Assembly: GCF_021021555.1 (NCBI RefSeq)
Contig: NZ_JAINWA010000003.1
Coordinates: 1,364,001 to 1,428,000, forward strand
Direction of reading: 5' to 3'
Source of the DNA: Teretinema zuelzerae
GTDB taxonomy: Bacteria > Spirochaetota > Spirochaetia > Treponematales > Treponemataceae
DNA length: 64,000 nucleotides
Shown: positions 43,643 to 53,037 of the stretch, one piece after another
Position numbering within the stretch: the first letter of the stretch is position 1
Layout of the letters: every line of letters begins with the position of its first letter
Notes under the pieces: model-generated
Database searches by the model: none
The model's input: only the letters and a program-made list of their open reading frames with translations
What the model was told of the DNA's origin: nothing
Made by a program: the position numbers and the translations under genes

Positions 43643-43746
43643 AGGAAGTCCTCCCTTGCGTACGAGAATCCCCCTCCTTCATGAAAATCGCGTCAGGAAA
43701 CGCACAGAAACCCGAAAAAAAACGATATGGGTTTTCCTCTCCCCGG

Positions 43747-43874
43747 CGCGCTCGCAACTTTCAGCCGCGCGCTCGCAACTTTCCGGTACGCGTTCGCAGC
43801 TGCCGCCGCGCGCTCGCAACTTTCCGCCGCGGCGCGCTCGCAACTTTCCGCCGCGCGTTCGCAGCTGCCGCCGC
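43747..43874. repeat. Short GC-rich repeat array before the partner-switching operon
   Basis: Six units of about 19-23 bases share the core CGCGYTCGCARCT. They occur in the order A-A-B-A-A-B, where A is CTCGCAACTTTCC and B is TTCGCAGCTGCCG, so a block of about 62-65 bases has been duplicated. The array fills most of the roughly 300-base gap between 43642 and 43945. No gene is visible there; the rest of the gap shows no clear promoter. Confidence 0.8.
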
Positions 43875-43944
43875 GCGCTTTCTCTTCGATTTTTAACACA
43901 GACCTCACCAAAACCGAAGAACGGCGTGCCATACCTTGTTTCAT

Positions 43945-45159
43945 ATGAAGCAGCACATCGCTTATGAAAGAGCGCTCAGGGCGCTCAGAGAGTTCGACAG
44001 GCAGATCGCGGGAGCCGTCACGGTTTCGGGAAACGCGTTCACCGAGGCGGTACGCCTTTCGATCCAGCACTTTGCCGACGCGGATTCGGTTACGCTTCTT
44101 TCAGCCCGTTCGGCCCCGCTGGACGGAAGCGCGGGATTCAGCCTTCCGGCGGGAGATCCCGCGGGAATCGTCGGCTCGGAAACGTCTCCGCTATGGAAGG
44201 ACCTCTTCGCTTCCGGCAGATTCCGCGCGTGCGCCAAAAACGACGGCGAGCTCGTATCGCGAAAATACCGCTCATGGCTCTACATTCCGGTCAGCGCGAA
44301 AAAGGAAACCTGGATTGCGGCGGTCGTCGCCCGGAGGGACGGCAAGTTCAGCGAAGCGGAACAGAAGGCCGCGGAGATCCTCGCCGCCCACTACAGCCAG
44401 TCCCTCCGCAACATACGGGCGCGAAACCGGAAAACCTCGCGAATCGCCGAAGAAGCCCGCCACGCCATGCTGCTGCATACCCAGGCCTCGGCAACGCGCA
44501 GACGGGCGGAAATCCCCGGACTCGCCCTCGCGATGGACTACAGCGCGGGAACCGGAAGCGATCTGGGGAAAACCTGGAAAACGGGACTGAACTCGCTTCT
44601 CATCTGCACCTGCGATCTCACCGCTTCGGACGCCGAACGACAGGCGGGAATGATATATCTCGACACCTGGCTCTCGGTCCTCTCGCGCACGACCATGGAC
44701 GCGAAGGCGATGATCAAACGCATCAACTCGGACATGCTCGAGCGGCCGGAAGAATGCTACGCCTCGCTGGCGCTCGTCAAACACGCGCCCGAGCAATCGG
44801 CTCTTGAGATAGCCGGATGCGGGAACATCGGAGCCATTCACTTCAGCCATGAGAACATGGATGCCAAAATATTCGATTTCGGTCCCGCCGCGGGAATCCA
44901 GGAAAACGCAGAGATCCTCTCCTACCAGGTTCCGGCCGGCAGCGGCGACATCGTCTGCGCGTTCACCGACGGAATAACCGGAACCAGAAAGCGCAACGGA
45001 GATCTCTTCGGCGCGGAAGAAACCGCCGAGATCATTCGAAAGCACTATTACCTTTCGGCTCCCGATCTCGCCGCCAAGATTCTCGCGGCGGTGGAGGAAA
45101 AAGAAGAAAAAGGCGTAAACCGCGACGACCGGACAGTGCATGTCCTGAAAATCGAATAG
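43945..45159 (+). CDS. PP2C-type (SpoIIE) phosphatase with GAF-like N-terminal domain, degenerate motif
   Basis: About 404 aa. Residues 1-165 look like a GAF-type sensor (FTEAVRLSIQHFADADSVTL ... WLYIPVSAKKETWIAAVVAR), followed by a linker helix and a PP2C domain. The metal aspartates are kept in YSAGTGSDLG, LLICTCDLTASD, CAFTDGITG and NRDDRTVHVL, but the usual GDVSGHG is CDLTASDAE, so activity is uncertain. It probably acts on the STAS protein encoded next. An upstream TTG at 43936 is in frame; ATG 43945 is preferred, although no strong Shine-Dalgarno sequence is seen. Confidence 0.8.
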   Translation: MKQHIAYERALRALREFDRQIAGAVTVSGNAFTEAVRLSIQHFADADSVTLLSARSAPLDGSAGFSLPAGDPAGIVGSETSPLWKDLFASGRFRACAKNDGELVSRKYRSWLYIPVSAKKETWIAAVVARRDGKFSEAEQKAAEILAAHYSQSLRNIRARNRKTSRIAEEARHAMLLHTQASATRRRAEIPGLALAMDYSAGTGSDLGKTWKTGLNSLLICTCDLTASDAERQAGMIYLDTWLSVLSRTTMDAKAMIKRINSDMLERPEECYASLALVKHAPEQSALEIAGCGNIGAIHFSHENMDAKIFDFGPAAGIQENAEILSYQVPAGSGDIVCAFTDGITGTRKRNGDLFGAEETAEIIRKHYYLSAPDLAAKILAAVEEKEEKGVNRDDRTVHVLKIE

Positions 45160-45169
45160 GGGATAATCG

Positions 45170-45517
45170 ATGGAAATAACGACGGAACGAAGGCAGGACA
45201 TCGTAATCTGCAGGCTGGAAGGCGAGCTCGACATGTACGAGGCTCCGAACCTCCATGCGAAGTATAAAACGATGATCGAGCGCGAGCGGGCCAAGGGGAT
45301 CATCCTTGACCTCGCAAAGCTGACCTACCTGGACTCGAGCGGCATCGGAGTGCTTTTCCAGCTCTATTCCGACGCCAAAACGAAACAGACGCCCTTCTGC
45401 CTGTCGGGAGCGGCGGGCATGGTGCAGCAGCTTTTCAAGCTCAGCAGGATGGCCGCCATTCTTCCGCTCCAGCCGGACGTCCTGGCGGCATTGGACGCCA
45501 TCAGGAGGCAGTCATGA
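45170..45517 (+). CDS. STAS-domain anti-sigma-factor antagonist
   Basis: 115 aa single STAS domain of the SpoIIAA/RsbV type. KLTYLDSSGIGVLFQLYSDA contains the conserved DSSG whose Ser is phosphorylated by the anti-sigma kinase; GELDMYEAPNLHAKY is the usual N-terminal strand and helix. Dephosphorylated protein should sequester the ATPase encoded downstream. It overlaps that gene by four bases. Confidence 0.92.
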   Translation: MEITTERRQDIVICRLEGELDMYEAPNLHAKYKTMIERERAKGIILDLAKLTYLDSSGIGVLFQLYSDAKTKQTPFCLSGAAGMVQQLFKLSRMAAILPLQPDVLAALDAIRRQS

Positions 45518-46074
45518 ACGGCTTGCAGACGACGAACGACGCGATTCTCATACAGGACGACCATCCCCTTCTCTCGCGGGCGGGGATGAACTATGCCGTG
45601 TTCCCGAGCGATTACCAGCAGATACGCTACTTCACCCTTCTGTTGGTGAAGCAATCGCGGCCGCGCTCCGACGAACGGCTCCTCCTCGAACAGCAGGTGA
45701 GCGAGCTGATAAAAAACGCCGTGAAGCACGGGAACAAAAGCGACCCGGCCAGGGAAATCAAGGTGTGGTACCGCTTCACCCGAACCGAAGCCCGCCTCAT
45801 CGTGGAAGACCAGGGAAGCGGCTTCGCCGACATCGAAAAATGGAATCTCTTCAACAAGAAACGCCTTGAATACATCGACAAGCAGGACTTCGAAGCGTTG
45901 ATGAGCTACGCCTCGTGGCGCACCAAAAAAAGCGACCCCTACGACGGAGGAAACGCCATGTTCGCGGCCCTCGAGTACTGGAACCGCGGCGTCGTCTACA
46001 CCTCAAAAAGAAACACGGTAGCGGTCGGGAAACTCTTCGACGAGAACCCGATGGAAACAGAGGAGGAAGAATGA
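45514..46074 (+). CDS. RsbW-like ATP-binding anti-sigma/switch protein
   Basis: 186 aa with a GHKL ATPase fold: N box EQQVSELIKNAVKHGN and G1 box VEDQGSGFADIEKW; the later G2 region is weak. Such proteins phosphorylate STAS antagonists and hold sigma factors or other partners inactive. The C-terminal 60 residues (YASWRTKKSDPYDGGNAMF) are longer than in RsbW and end in an acidic tail. No sigma factor is encoded nearby, so the target is unknown. Coupled by ATGA overlaps on both sides. Confidence 0.82.
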   Translation: MNGLQTTNDAILIQDDHPLLSRAGMNYAVFPSDYQQIRYFTLLLVKQSRPRSDERLLLEQQVSELIKNAVKHGNKSDPAREIKVWYRFTRTEARLIVEDQGSGFADIEKWNLFNKKRLEYIDKQDFEALMSYASWRTKKSDPYDGGNAMFAALEYWNRGVVYTSKRNTVAVGKLFDENPMETEEEE

Positions 46075-47234
46075 TTCTCCGCGAAGCAGAAAGAATCGAC
46101 GTGTCGGGAGAGCGCATCGCGAAAATCGCGAGCTCGTTCAGCTGCATCCCTTCGGGCACCCCGGTCTACGATCTCTTGAGCGAACTGAAGGAACCCTACC
46201 AGCACGCTATCGCGGTGGTAGACTCCGATCTGTTCGTTCTGGGCATCATCGTTCCGCAGGACCTCGTAGAGATTCTCGGGAAGCCCTTCGGGCGGGATTT
46301 GCTGAAACGGCAGAAGGCCGACGACATCATGAGGAAGGCGGTCTCCTTCAGATGCGACGAATACATCGAAGAAATCCAGGCGAGGATCGCCGGAGACCTT
46401 GAAACCGAACTGGACAGCCGCTACGTCCTCGTCGACCGGAACAGCCGCTTCTGCGGCCATGTCTCTTCCCACGACATTCTCGTCCACGCCCTTGCCGACC
46501 ACCGCCGGGAAATGGAAACCGCTGCCGCGATTCAAAACCGGCTGGTGCCGCCCTGCGCGACCAGAAGATCGGACAGGGTTTCAATCACCTGCTCCGCGGT
46601 CATGGCGCAGGAAATCGGCGGCGACTTTTACTACTCGAAGGAATACGCCGGCGGAAAGTGGTTCTTCTGCCTCTGCGACATATCGGGCAAGGGAACGTCG
46701 GCGGCCATCATCACGGCCGTCGTCTCGGGCTTTCTCTACGACGCGGATTTTTCCCGCCCCCTCGATTCGCTCGTCACATCGATGAACACCCTGGTGCTCC
46801 GAACCTTCAACCTGGAAAAATACCTCACCGGGTTTTTCGCCCGTTTCGACGAAAAAACAGGAGAACTCGAATACTGCGACATGGGGCACTCCTGGTTCTA
46901 CGCGATCGAGAACGCACGCATCCAGCAGATTACGGAAACCGCTGACAACGTCCCAGTCGGATTGCTCGAAAATCCTTCTCCCGTCACGCGGACACTCAGG
47001 CTGGCCCCGGGAACCGTGCTCGCGGTGCTGAGCGACGGCTTCACCGAGCAGGAGGACACGCGGGGAAGCCGCTTTGAAATCGGAGAACTCGGACCGCTCA
47101 TCCAGAGGAGCGTGCGTTCGGGAGAAGACCTGGTCCGCGCGAAGATACGCATCCTCGAGCGGTTTTATTCCTTTAAAAAGGACATGCCCCAGCACGACGA
47201 CATCAGCATGCTCTTCTTCCACTACCTGCCATGA
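46071..47234 (+). CDS. CBS-domain PP2C phosphatase (RsbU-like)
   Basis: 387 aa. Residues about 1-145 form a CBS pair (TPVYDLLSELKEPYQHAIAV, GRDLLKRQKADDIMRKAVSF, RYVLVDRNSRFCGHVSSHDI), which usually binds adenine nucleotides. The PP2C domain has IGGDFYY (the second metal Asp is Tyr), LCDISGKGTSAAI, LSDGFTEQE and HDDISMLFF. It should dephosphorylate the STAS antagonist in response to the CBS signal. The frame opens at 45915, but ATG 46071 with AGGAGGAAG just upstream fixes the start. Confidence 0.88.
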   Translation: MILREAERIDVSGERIAKIASSFSCIPSGTPVYDLLSELKEPYQHAIAVVDSDLFVLGIIVPQDLVEILGKPFGRDLLKRQKADDIMRKAVSFRCDEYIEEIQARIAGDLETELDSRYVLVDRNSRFCGHVSSHDILVHALADHRREMETAAAIQNRLVPPCATRRSDRVSITCSAVMAQEIGGDFYYSKEYAGGKWFFCLCDISGKGTSAAIITAVVSGFLYDADFSRPLDSLVTSMNTLVLRTFNLEKYLTGFFARFDEKTGELEYCDMGHSWFYAIENARIQQITETADNVPVGLLENPSPVTRTLRLAPGTVLAVLSDGFTEQEDTRGSRFEIGELGPLIQRSVRSGEDLVRAKIRILERFYSFKKDMPQHDDISMLFFHYLP

Positions 47235-47887
47235 CCGGCCGAACGCACGCCTGGCTCGCGGAAATGATCCTTCCCGCGCTCAGGGACGAATGGGGAATAT
47301 CCTTTTCCCGGAAGGCCTTCGTGCGCGGATCGGTGAAACCCGATCAGGGATGGCTCTTCGTTCGCCATCCGCACTTTTGGAAACGTTCGCGTTCCTTCCT
47401 GCTCGCCCTCTGCGGCTCTCTCGCGCGAAGGAGCGTAAAAAGCGGCCGTAAAAACCGCGCCTTTTCGGAAGGACTCGGAATCGCCCTCCACTACGCCGCG
47501 GACTTTTTCACCGCGGTGCACAACATCAGCCCGAACAACCTCGTCGCCCACATCGAATACGAAAACCGGCTGGACGCCCTGTTCCGCGAAACTCTCACCG
47601 ACGAGATGGTGCGCAACACGCTGAAGCTCGCCTCGCGATCGGTGCGCGGCCGGCAGCCGCCGGACGAAGACGAAAAAAAAGGCGTTCACCGCAAAGCCGC
47701 CCGGCTTCTGGATGAACGCCATTCCCGATACGTCCCGTCCCGGGATCATCCGGAGCGGGATATTCGGGAAATACTGCTCGTCTGCATGGAACTTGCCGTT
47801 CTCGTCATCGACGAAGCCGCGGCCCTATCTGAACGAGACCTCGCCGCGAACCGGAGGAACCGCACCCTTCCGGACGCCGCTTTCTGA
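47231..47887 (+). CDS. Zinc-dependent phospholipase C-like protein
   Basis: 218 aa, no signal peptide. His and Asp residues in MTGRTHAWLAE, RGSVKPDQGW, ALHYAADFFTAVHN and LVAHIEYENRL match the zinc-binding pattern of the Zn-dependent phospholipase C (PF00882-like) family seen in Firmicutes and spirochaetes. Its natural substrate is not known. It ends the partner-switching operon and is coupled to the CBS-phosphatase gene by a four-base overlap. Its last 63 bases overlap the convergent GH3 gene. Confidence 0.72.
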   Translation: MTGRTHAWLAEMILPALRDEWGISFSRKAFVRGSVKPDQGWLFVRHPHFWKRSRSFLLALCGSLARRSVKSGRKNRAFSEGLGIALHYAADFFTAVHNISPNNLVAHIEYENRLDALFRETLTDEMVRNTLKLASRSVRGRQPPDEDEKKGVHRKAARLLDERHSRYVPSRDHPERDIREILLVCMELAVLVIDEAAALSERDLAANRRNRTLPDAAF

Positions 47888-49924
47888 AGGCGCCGCGTCG
47901 GCAACCGTAATAATCCACTCGCCGAGGCCGGGAACCGTATTCCCCGCCGCATCGACGACCGCGAAGGCGGAATCGTCGAGATCGAACGACGCCTCGGCCT
48001 CTCCGCCGGCGGGAACGCTCACCCGGACAAAGCCCCGGAGCGAATACAGCGGATCCTCGGGAGCCGCGTTCTTTTTGCTTACATACAACTGAACAACCTC
48101 TTCCGCGTCCCGGCTTCCCGTGTTCTTGACGGGAACCGCTACCGTCAGCGAACCGCCCGCGCGGATTTCCTTCGCGGAAAGCGAAAGAGCGCCGAACTCG
48201 AAGCGGGTATAGCTGAGGCCGAAGCCGAAGGGATACAGGGGGTCTGCCTTCATGTACCGGTAGGTGCGTCCCGCCATGTCGTAGCTGTCGTAGGGCGGGA
48301 GCTGGTCCGTGGACACCGGGAAGGTGACCGGCAGCTTGCCGGAAGGAACGACGTCGCCGAAGAGAATGTCCGCGACCGCCGCTCCGCCCTGCTCCCCCGG
48401 ATACCAGGCGAACAGAATAGCGTCAGCGATGTCCTCAGGAACGGATATCGGGCTTCCGCCCGTCAAAACGAGCACGACGGGAGTGCCGCGCGACCGGATA
48501 GCCTTGAGGTAGTCCAGCTGCCATTCGGGCAGCTCGATCGAATCCCGGTCTCCCTTGGAAACGCTCGCGATCGCGTCCCCCTCCTCTCCTTCGATCTGGT
48601 TGTCCAGTCCGAACACCGCAATGACGAGATCCGCAGCCTCTGCCATGCCGATAGTCCAGCCGTTGTTCCGGTTCTTGTCGTACATGCCGACTCCGGGGTG
48701 GTAGTCTACCGTGACGCGGTCCATGCGGCCTGTTTTATCCGCGATTCCCTCGAGTATCGTAACCAGGCGCGGACTCAGTCCGTGATAATTCGCGAGCAGG
48801 GTATGGGCGTTCGCCGCTCCCGGCCCGATGAGGAGAATTTTCCTTGCCGAATCGTCGAGGGGCAGGATGTTTCTATCGTTCTTCAAGAGCACGATCGATT
48901 TTTCGGCAGCCTTGCGGGAGAGGGCGACATGGGAGTCGCTGTGAACCATTTCGGGGCCGAGCTTGTCCCAGGGACCCGAACCGCTTTCGTCGAACATGCC
49001 GAGCCGGAAGCGGGTTTCCAAAAGCCGGCGGAGCGACGTATCGATCGTCTCCATGGAAACGAGGCCGAGGCGGAAGGCCTCCACGAGCACCGGATAGGTG
49101 CAGCCGCAGTTCAGATCGCAGCCCATGTTCAGCGCGAGAGCGGCAGACTCCACCGCGTTCCGCGTCACCTTATGGAATTCATGGAAATCGCGGATCGCCC
49201 AGCAGTCGGAAACCACATGGCCCTGGAATTTCCAGCGGCCGCGGAGAATATCCTTCAATAATAAAGCGCTGCCGCAGCACGGCTCGCCCAAGGTTCTGTT
49301 GTACGCGCCCATCACGGATTCGACCCCGGCGTCTACAAGAGCCTTAAAGGCCGGAAGATAGGTTTCATGGAGATCCTTCAGGGAACACACCGCGTCGAAG
49401 GTATGGCGGAGAGCCTCGGGGCCCGAATGGACCGCGAAATGCTTCGCGCAGGCGGCCAGCTTGAGCCGTTCGGGATTGTTTCCCTGCAAGCCCTTCATGA
49501 AGGCAATGCCGATGCGGGAAGTTAAAAAGGGATCCTCGCCGTAGGTTTCCTGGCCGCGTCCCCAGCGGGGATCTCGGAAAATATTGATGTTCGGCGTCCA
49601 GTAGGTCAAACCGCGGTACTGTCCGCGGTTTCCGCTCGCGCTCGCCCCGTTGTATTTCGCCCGCGCCTCGTCGGAGATCGCGTCTGCCACCTCATGGACA
49701 AGCTCCTCGTCGAAGGTCGCGGCCAGCGCTATGGCCTGCGGAAACACCGTAGCCAAACCCGCCCGCGCAACCCCGTGCAAGCCTTCGTTCCACCAGTTGT
49801 ATTCGTCTATGCCGACATGATCGACCGCGGGGCTCGTGTGCACCAGCTGGGACACCTTCTCCTCCACGCTCATCTTTCCGATGATTTCCGAAATTCTCGC
49901 CTGTTCGGCTTCGCTCAACTTCAT
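47825..49924 (-). CDS. GH3 beta-glucosidase/beta-xylosidase, cytoplasmic
   Basis: 699 aa, no signal peptide. A GH3 N-terminal barrel (KMSVEEKVSQLVHTSPAV, YNWWNEGLHGVAR, FRDPRWGRGQETYGEDP, KLAACAKHFAVHSGPE), nucleophile Asp in GHVVSDCWAIRDF, the C-terminal sandwich domain, and a final fibronectin-III-like domain (PLYPFGFGLSYTRFEFG onward). The NWWNEGLHG signature leans toward the beta-xylosidase/beta-glucosidase subgroup. It probably cleaves imported gluco-oligosaccharides from the glucan genes downstream in the locus. Confidence 0.92.
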   Translation of the reverse strand: MKLSEAEQARISEIIGKMSVEEKVSQLVHTSPAVDHVGIDEYNWWNEGLHGVARAGLATVFPQAIALAATFDEELVHEVADAISDEARAKYNGASASGNRGQYRGLTYWTPNINIFRDPRWGRGQETYGEDPFLTSRIGIAFMKGLQGNNPERLKLAACAKHFAVHSGPEALRHTFDAVCSLKDLHETYLPAFKALVDAGVESVMGAYNRTLGEPCCGSALLLKDILRGRWKFQGHVVSDCWAIRDFHEFHKVTRNAVESAALALNMGCDLNCGCTYPVLVEAFRLGLVSMETIDTSLRRLLETRFRLGMFDESGSGPWDKLGPEMVHSDSHVALSRKAAEKSIVLLKNDRNILPLDDSARKILLIGPGAANAHTLLANYHGLSPRLVTILEGIADKTGRMDRVTVDYHPGVGMYDKNRNNGWTIGMAEAADLVIAVFGLDNQIEGEEGDAIASVSKGDRDSIELPEWQLDYLKAIRSRGTPVVLVLTGGSPISVPEDIADAILFAWYPGEQGGAAVADILFGDVVPSGKLPVTFPVSTDQLPPYDSYDMAGRTYRYMKADPLYPFGFGLSYTRFEFGALSLSAKEIRAGGSLTVAVPVKNTGSRDAEEVVQLYVSKKNAAPEDPLYSLRGFVRVSVPAGGEAEASFDLDDSAFAVVDAAGNTVPGLGEWIITVADAAPSESGVRKGAVPPVRGEVSFR

Positions 49925-49936
49925 GCCGGTTCTCCT

Positions 49937-52192
49937 TTAGCCCAGGGTATTCGCGCTCTGGGCCTTTTCGATGCTCTGCTTCAGCCTGTCGATATTGGCC
50001 GAGTTAATTTCCATTATTGTACGCATTTGTCCGATTGCGTTAAAGAGGACGTCCTTCATTCCGCTCTGGCTTTCAAGGCTTTCCCGAATCCGCTCGAAAT
50101 TGCGGGCGATCTCCTGCAGCGTCCGCTGCAGCTCCTCGTTCATGCCCCGCTCTTCCTTCGAAAGGTTTTCCAGAATATCGGTTTCCTGGAGCATCCTGCC
50201 GGCGCTCTGCTCCATGACGCGGCTTTCCGCTTCCTGCTCCTGGACGAGCTTATTGACCGAGGCCGACTGGGACGCGGCCTGATGCGACTTTCTGATGATT
50301 TCGTCCAGGGCCTGCTGAACGGCCTCGTGGGTTTTCAGGGTTTCCGCCAGCGCGTCGCTCATCTCCTGCACGCCGGAAAAGCTTTCGCGCACGTTGTCCT
50401 GCGACTGGTTCGCGAACTTTCTGATCTCCTGCGCGATGACGGCGAAGCCCTTTCCAGCGTTCCCGTACCGCGCGGACTCGATCGCCGCGTTTATGGAAAG
50501 CACGTTCGTCTGCTCGCTCAAATCCGCGATCGAAGTCAAAATGCCCTGAACCCGGGCGGCAGTCGCCTCGACCTTTCCGAGCGCTTCGCGGGAACTTTGC
50601 ACAACCCGCTTGCTCGCGTCGGCTTCGGAGGCGAGGGCTGATATGAAGCCCGTCGTCTGCTCGACCGAATCGAGGCTGCCGCTCACCCGTTCGCCCAGCT
50701 GCTGTAGCGAAGAGGTAACCTCTTTCGCCGAGCGCGTCTGAATCGCGATAGCCTCCGGAACCCGCGATGACGACTCCAACAGCCGCTTCGTGATTTTATC
50801 GATCTGCCGCTCGACCGACTCCGCCTGCTGGGCGAAGGCGTCGAGACAGGCACGGTTTTCGCTGCTGTACCGCTCGACCGTGGACAGCGTCTCCGACATC
50901 GTATTCGCCAGCGTTGCGGAGGACGACACGAGGCCCTCGGATACTTGGGTCAAATCGGAAACCACGTTGGAAAGAGCCTCGTGCTGGCCTTCCATGATAA
51001 GGGCCTGCTTCCGGGTCTTTTTTAGAACAGCGGTTTGGTCGAGAGCCAGAATAAAGAAGATGGAGAGCACGAAGCCCATGTAGCCGTAGGGAACCAGCCA
51101 GCACAGCGGCAGCGTGCCTGCCATCGAGACGAGCAGATCGTGGACGCTCGCGGCGACTATCGCCAGAAAGCCGCAGAAGGCGCCGATCGTATCGGGGCCG
51201 GGCCTGCGGAAAAGAGCTGCGATCAGCACGCCGAGCGTAAGCAACAGCAAAAACGGAAGCAGCATGCCGGTCGTGTACTGGGCGAAAGGAACATAGAGGC
51301 TTTCCTTGTCGTGCGACAAGATGGTTGCAAGACAGGAGGCCAGCACCGGCGCGACGACCGCTGCATGAAGGCCGATCCGTACGCTCTTCCGCTTGGGTTT
51401 GAAATCCGCGATCTCGAAGGCGAAGCCCAGCAGAAACAGTATCGTCAGCGGGAGTCCGCAGCGCGAAACCTGATCGAGGAAGTGCATAAGGCGGCCGTCG
51501 TGATACGCCGCCATATTAAAGTAAGAAGCGGCGAAGGCGAGGCAGATAAGAATGAACCAGACGTACCGCCGCTCCCGCGAGCCCATGACGTAGAGCAGAA
51601 GGAAAAACGCCGCCAGCACGAGGGCGAAGGAGACAGACGCCTGAATCAGACCGATGTTCAGAAGATTGCGGATATAGACTTCACCGCCCAGTTCGTTCCA
51701 GTCGCCGATCTTCATCACCGGAAGCGGAGTCACCTCGTACTGGGGAAACACCTCCGCCACCAGCATGTCCCGGCCGGTGATCAGGTCCCCGTCGATGATG
51801 AAGCGCGACGCGTGGTACACGGAAGAATTGTAGTAGTCGCCGTGATGTCCGACCCTGCCGATCAACACTCCGTTAAAGTAAAAATCGATGGGATAATCTC
51901 CCGCGCTGACGAAAAGCGCGACGTTGCGCCCTTCCCGGGGCCGGTCGATCGAAACCTCTCTGATAAACTCGACGCGCCTGTCCGAAACCGTACCGGAGCG
52001 GGGAATGTTGCCGCCGCCGTGCGGAGCGAAGCCCTCAAGGGAGCCGGTGAGGCGGGCGGCTTGAGAATCCGCCTCGCTTTCGCGCGCCATCCACCCGTCG
52101 GGTTCAAGCCAGAAATCGTTCGCGATCAAATTCGCCGAACAAAAAAGGGCGCACAGCCCGAAACACGCAACAGCCGCTGATTTTTTGAACAT
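49937..52192 (-). CDS. 7TMR-DISM methyl-accepting chemotaxis protein
   Basis: About 751 aa. A signal peptide ([20 protein letters not shown]) is followed by an extracytoplasmic beta-sandwich (about 25-190; [33 protein letters not shown]) resembling galactose-binding folds, and seven membrane helices (about 195-400). A cytoplasmic methyl-accepting signalling domain contains [20 protein letters not shown] and [20 protein letters not shown]. It likely senses a carbohydrate. A GTG at 52201 is in frame, but GGAG eight bases before the ATG at 52192 supports that start. It is 12 bases upstream of the GH3 gene, on the same strand. Confidence 0.88.
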   Translation of the reverse strand: MFKKSAAVACFGLCALFCSANLIANDFWLEPDGWMARESEADSQAARLTGSLEGFAPHGGGNIPRSGTVSDRRVEFIREVSIDRPREGRNVALFVSAGDYPIDFYFNGVLIGRVGHHGDYYNSSVYHASRFIIDGDLITGRDMLVAEVFPQYEVTPLPVMKIGDWNELGGEVYIRNLLNIGLIQASVSFALVLAAFFLLLYVMGSRERRYVWFILICLAFAASYFNMAAYHDGRLMHFLDQVSRCGLPLTILFLLGFAFEIADFKPKRKSVRIGLHAAVVAPVLASCLATILSHDKESLYVPFAQYTTGMLLPFLLLLTLGVLIAALFRRPGPDTIGAFCGFLAIVAASVHDLLVSMAGTLPLCWLVPYGYMGFVLSIFFILALDQTAVLKKTRKQALIMEGQHEALSNVVSDLTQVSEGLVSSSATLANTMSETLSTVERYSSENRACLDAFAQQAESVERQIDKITKRLLESSSRVPEAIAIQTRSAKEVTSSLQQLGERVSGSLDSVEQTTGFISALASEADASKRVVQSSREALGKVEATAARVQGILTSIADLSEQTNVLSINAAIESARYGNAGKGFAVIAQEIRKFANQSQDNVRESFSGVQEMSDALAETLKTHEAVQQALDEIIRKSHQAASQSASVNKLVQEQEAESRVMEQSAGRMLQETDILENLSKEERGMNEELQRTLQEIARNFERIRESLESQSGMKDVLFNAIGQMRTIMEINSANIDRLKQSIEKAQSANTLG

Positions 52193-52289
52193 AGATGCCA
52201 CTCCGCCGATTTAGTCTCCGACTACTATACACCGATTCGGCGCTCTCTACAAATCCAAACCGAGGCAGAACGTCCCTGCAGGGGCGCGG

Positions 52290-52335
52290 AAACAGGAAGG
52301 GCCTGTCCCCTTGCGGAGCCAGACCCTTCCTGTTT
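52290..52335. other. Long inverted repeat between vapC and the chemoreceptor gene
   Basis: AAACAGGAAGGG (52290-52301) is repeated inverted and perfectly as CCCTTCCTGTTT (52324-52335) around a 22-base loop. It lies after vapC on the minus strand. No T-run follows, so it may be a Rho-independent-like end lacking the tail or an mRNA-stabilising hairpin. Confidence 0.55.
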
Positions 52336-52385
52336 CATCTAGGCGCGCAGCCGGCGCGTGCGAAAGTTCAACGGGGCGCGAACTC

Positions 52386-52787
52386 TTATTCCGCAAGCAC
52401 CTTGATTTTAAACTCTTTTGCTATCTGGATCATCTGTTTGTCCCGTGTCAGGAGCACCGCGTTATGGCGCCTCGCCGCAACCAGATAAAAGACATCGTAC
52501 GATGAATGCCGCGTATTTATAGATTCGAGAAATACTTCTCTGCATATATTCTTAGTAACGATGTAGTCGTCCACAAGATCCAAACAATAATCGATTCCCT
52601 TCTCGCACGTTGCCTGCTCTATTTCCGAGAAACGCGCATATTTCCAAAACACATTGGTTATCTCTGAGGGATACGTATCGGGAGCGATAACGATATCGGC
52701 CGTCGACAGAGCTTCTCTAAACACTGCCGCGTACTCGTTATTCAGCGCGACTTCGATTGCCGCGCTCGCGTCCAGCACCGCGATCAT
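52386..52787 (-). CDS. vapC: VapC-type PIN-domain toxin
   Basis: 133 aa PIN domain. Acidic residues of the nuclease site are seen in AVLDASAAIEVAL (Asp6, Glu11-like), TYPSEITNVFWKY, SSYDVFYLVAARRHNAVLLT and TRDKQM. It is predicted to cut RNA, often tRNA, when free of antitoxin. It overlaps the antitoxin gene by four bases, the normal VapBC layout. Confidence 0.9.
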   Translation of the reverse strand: MIAVLDASAAIEVALNNEYAAVFREALSTADIVIAPDTYPSEITNVFWKYARFSEIEQATCEKGIDYCLDLVDDYIVTKNICREVFLESINTRHSSYDVFYLVAARRHNAVLLTRDKQMIQIAKEFKIKVLAE

Positions 52788-53026
52788 CGGTCCCGATCCT
52801 CCCGAATCAAGGCAACCGGATCGCCGACTTTCTCTCCGTCGATATCCAGAGAGCGCATTTCATCAAGCAGCCGCTTTCTGCGTTCTTTGTTTCCCATTTT
52901 CGTTTCCATGCTTTCCTTTAGTAACACAATTGTTTCCTGAGCAAGGCTGCGATGTTCTTTCTCCGAAAGATAGGAAAGCCGGGCATACACATCTTCGGGC
53001 AAATCCCTCACCTGCAATATAGGCAT
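52784..53026 (-). CDS. Ribbon-helix-helix antitoxin of the VapB/FitA type
   Basis: 80 aa. The N-terminal strand and helices (ILQVRDLPEDVYARLSYLSE, HRSLAQETIVLLKES) form an Arc/FitA-like DNA-binding domain; the charged C-terminus probably wraps the VapC active site. GGAGG lies seven bases before the ATG. It should repress its own promoter through the repeats at 53038-53068. Confidence 0.88.
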   Translation of the reverse strand: MPILQVRDLPEDVYARLSYLSEKEHRSLAQETIVLLKESMETKMGNKERRKRLLDEMRSLDIDGEKVGDPVALIREDRDR

Positions 53027-53037
53027 ACAGCGCCTCC

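Noticed and set aside
43747-43874. CRISPR-like short repeats
   Set aside because: Units abut each other and the intervening bases are themselves repeated; no spacers.
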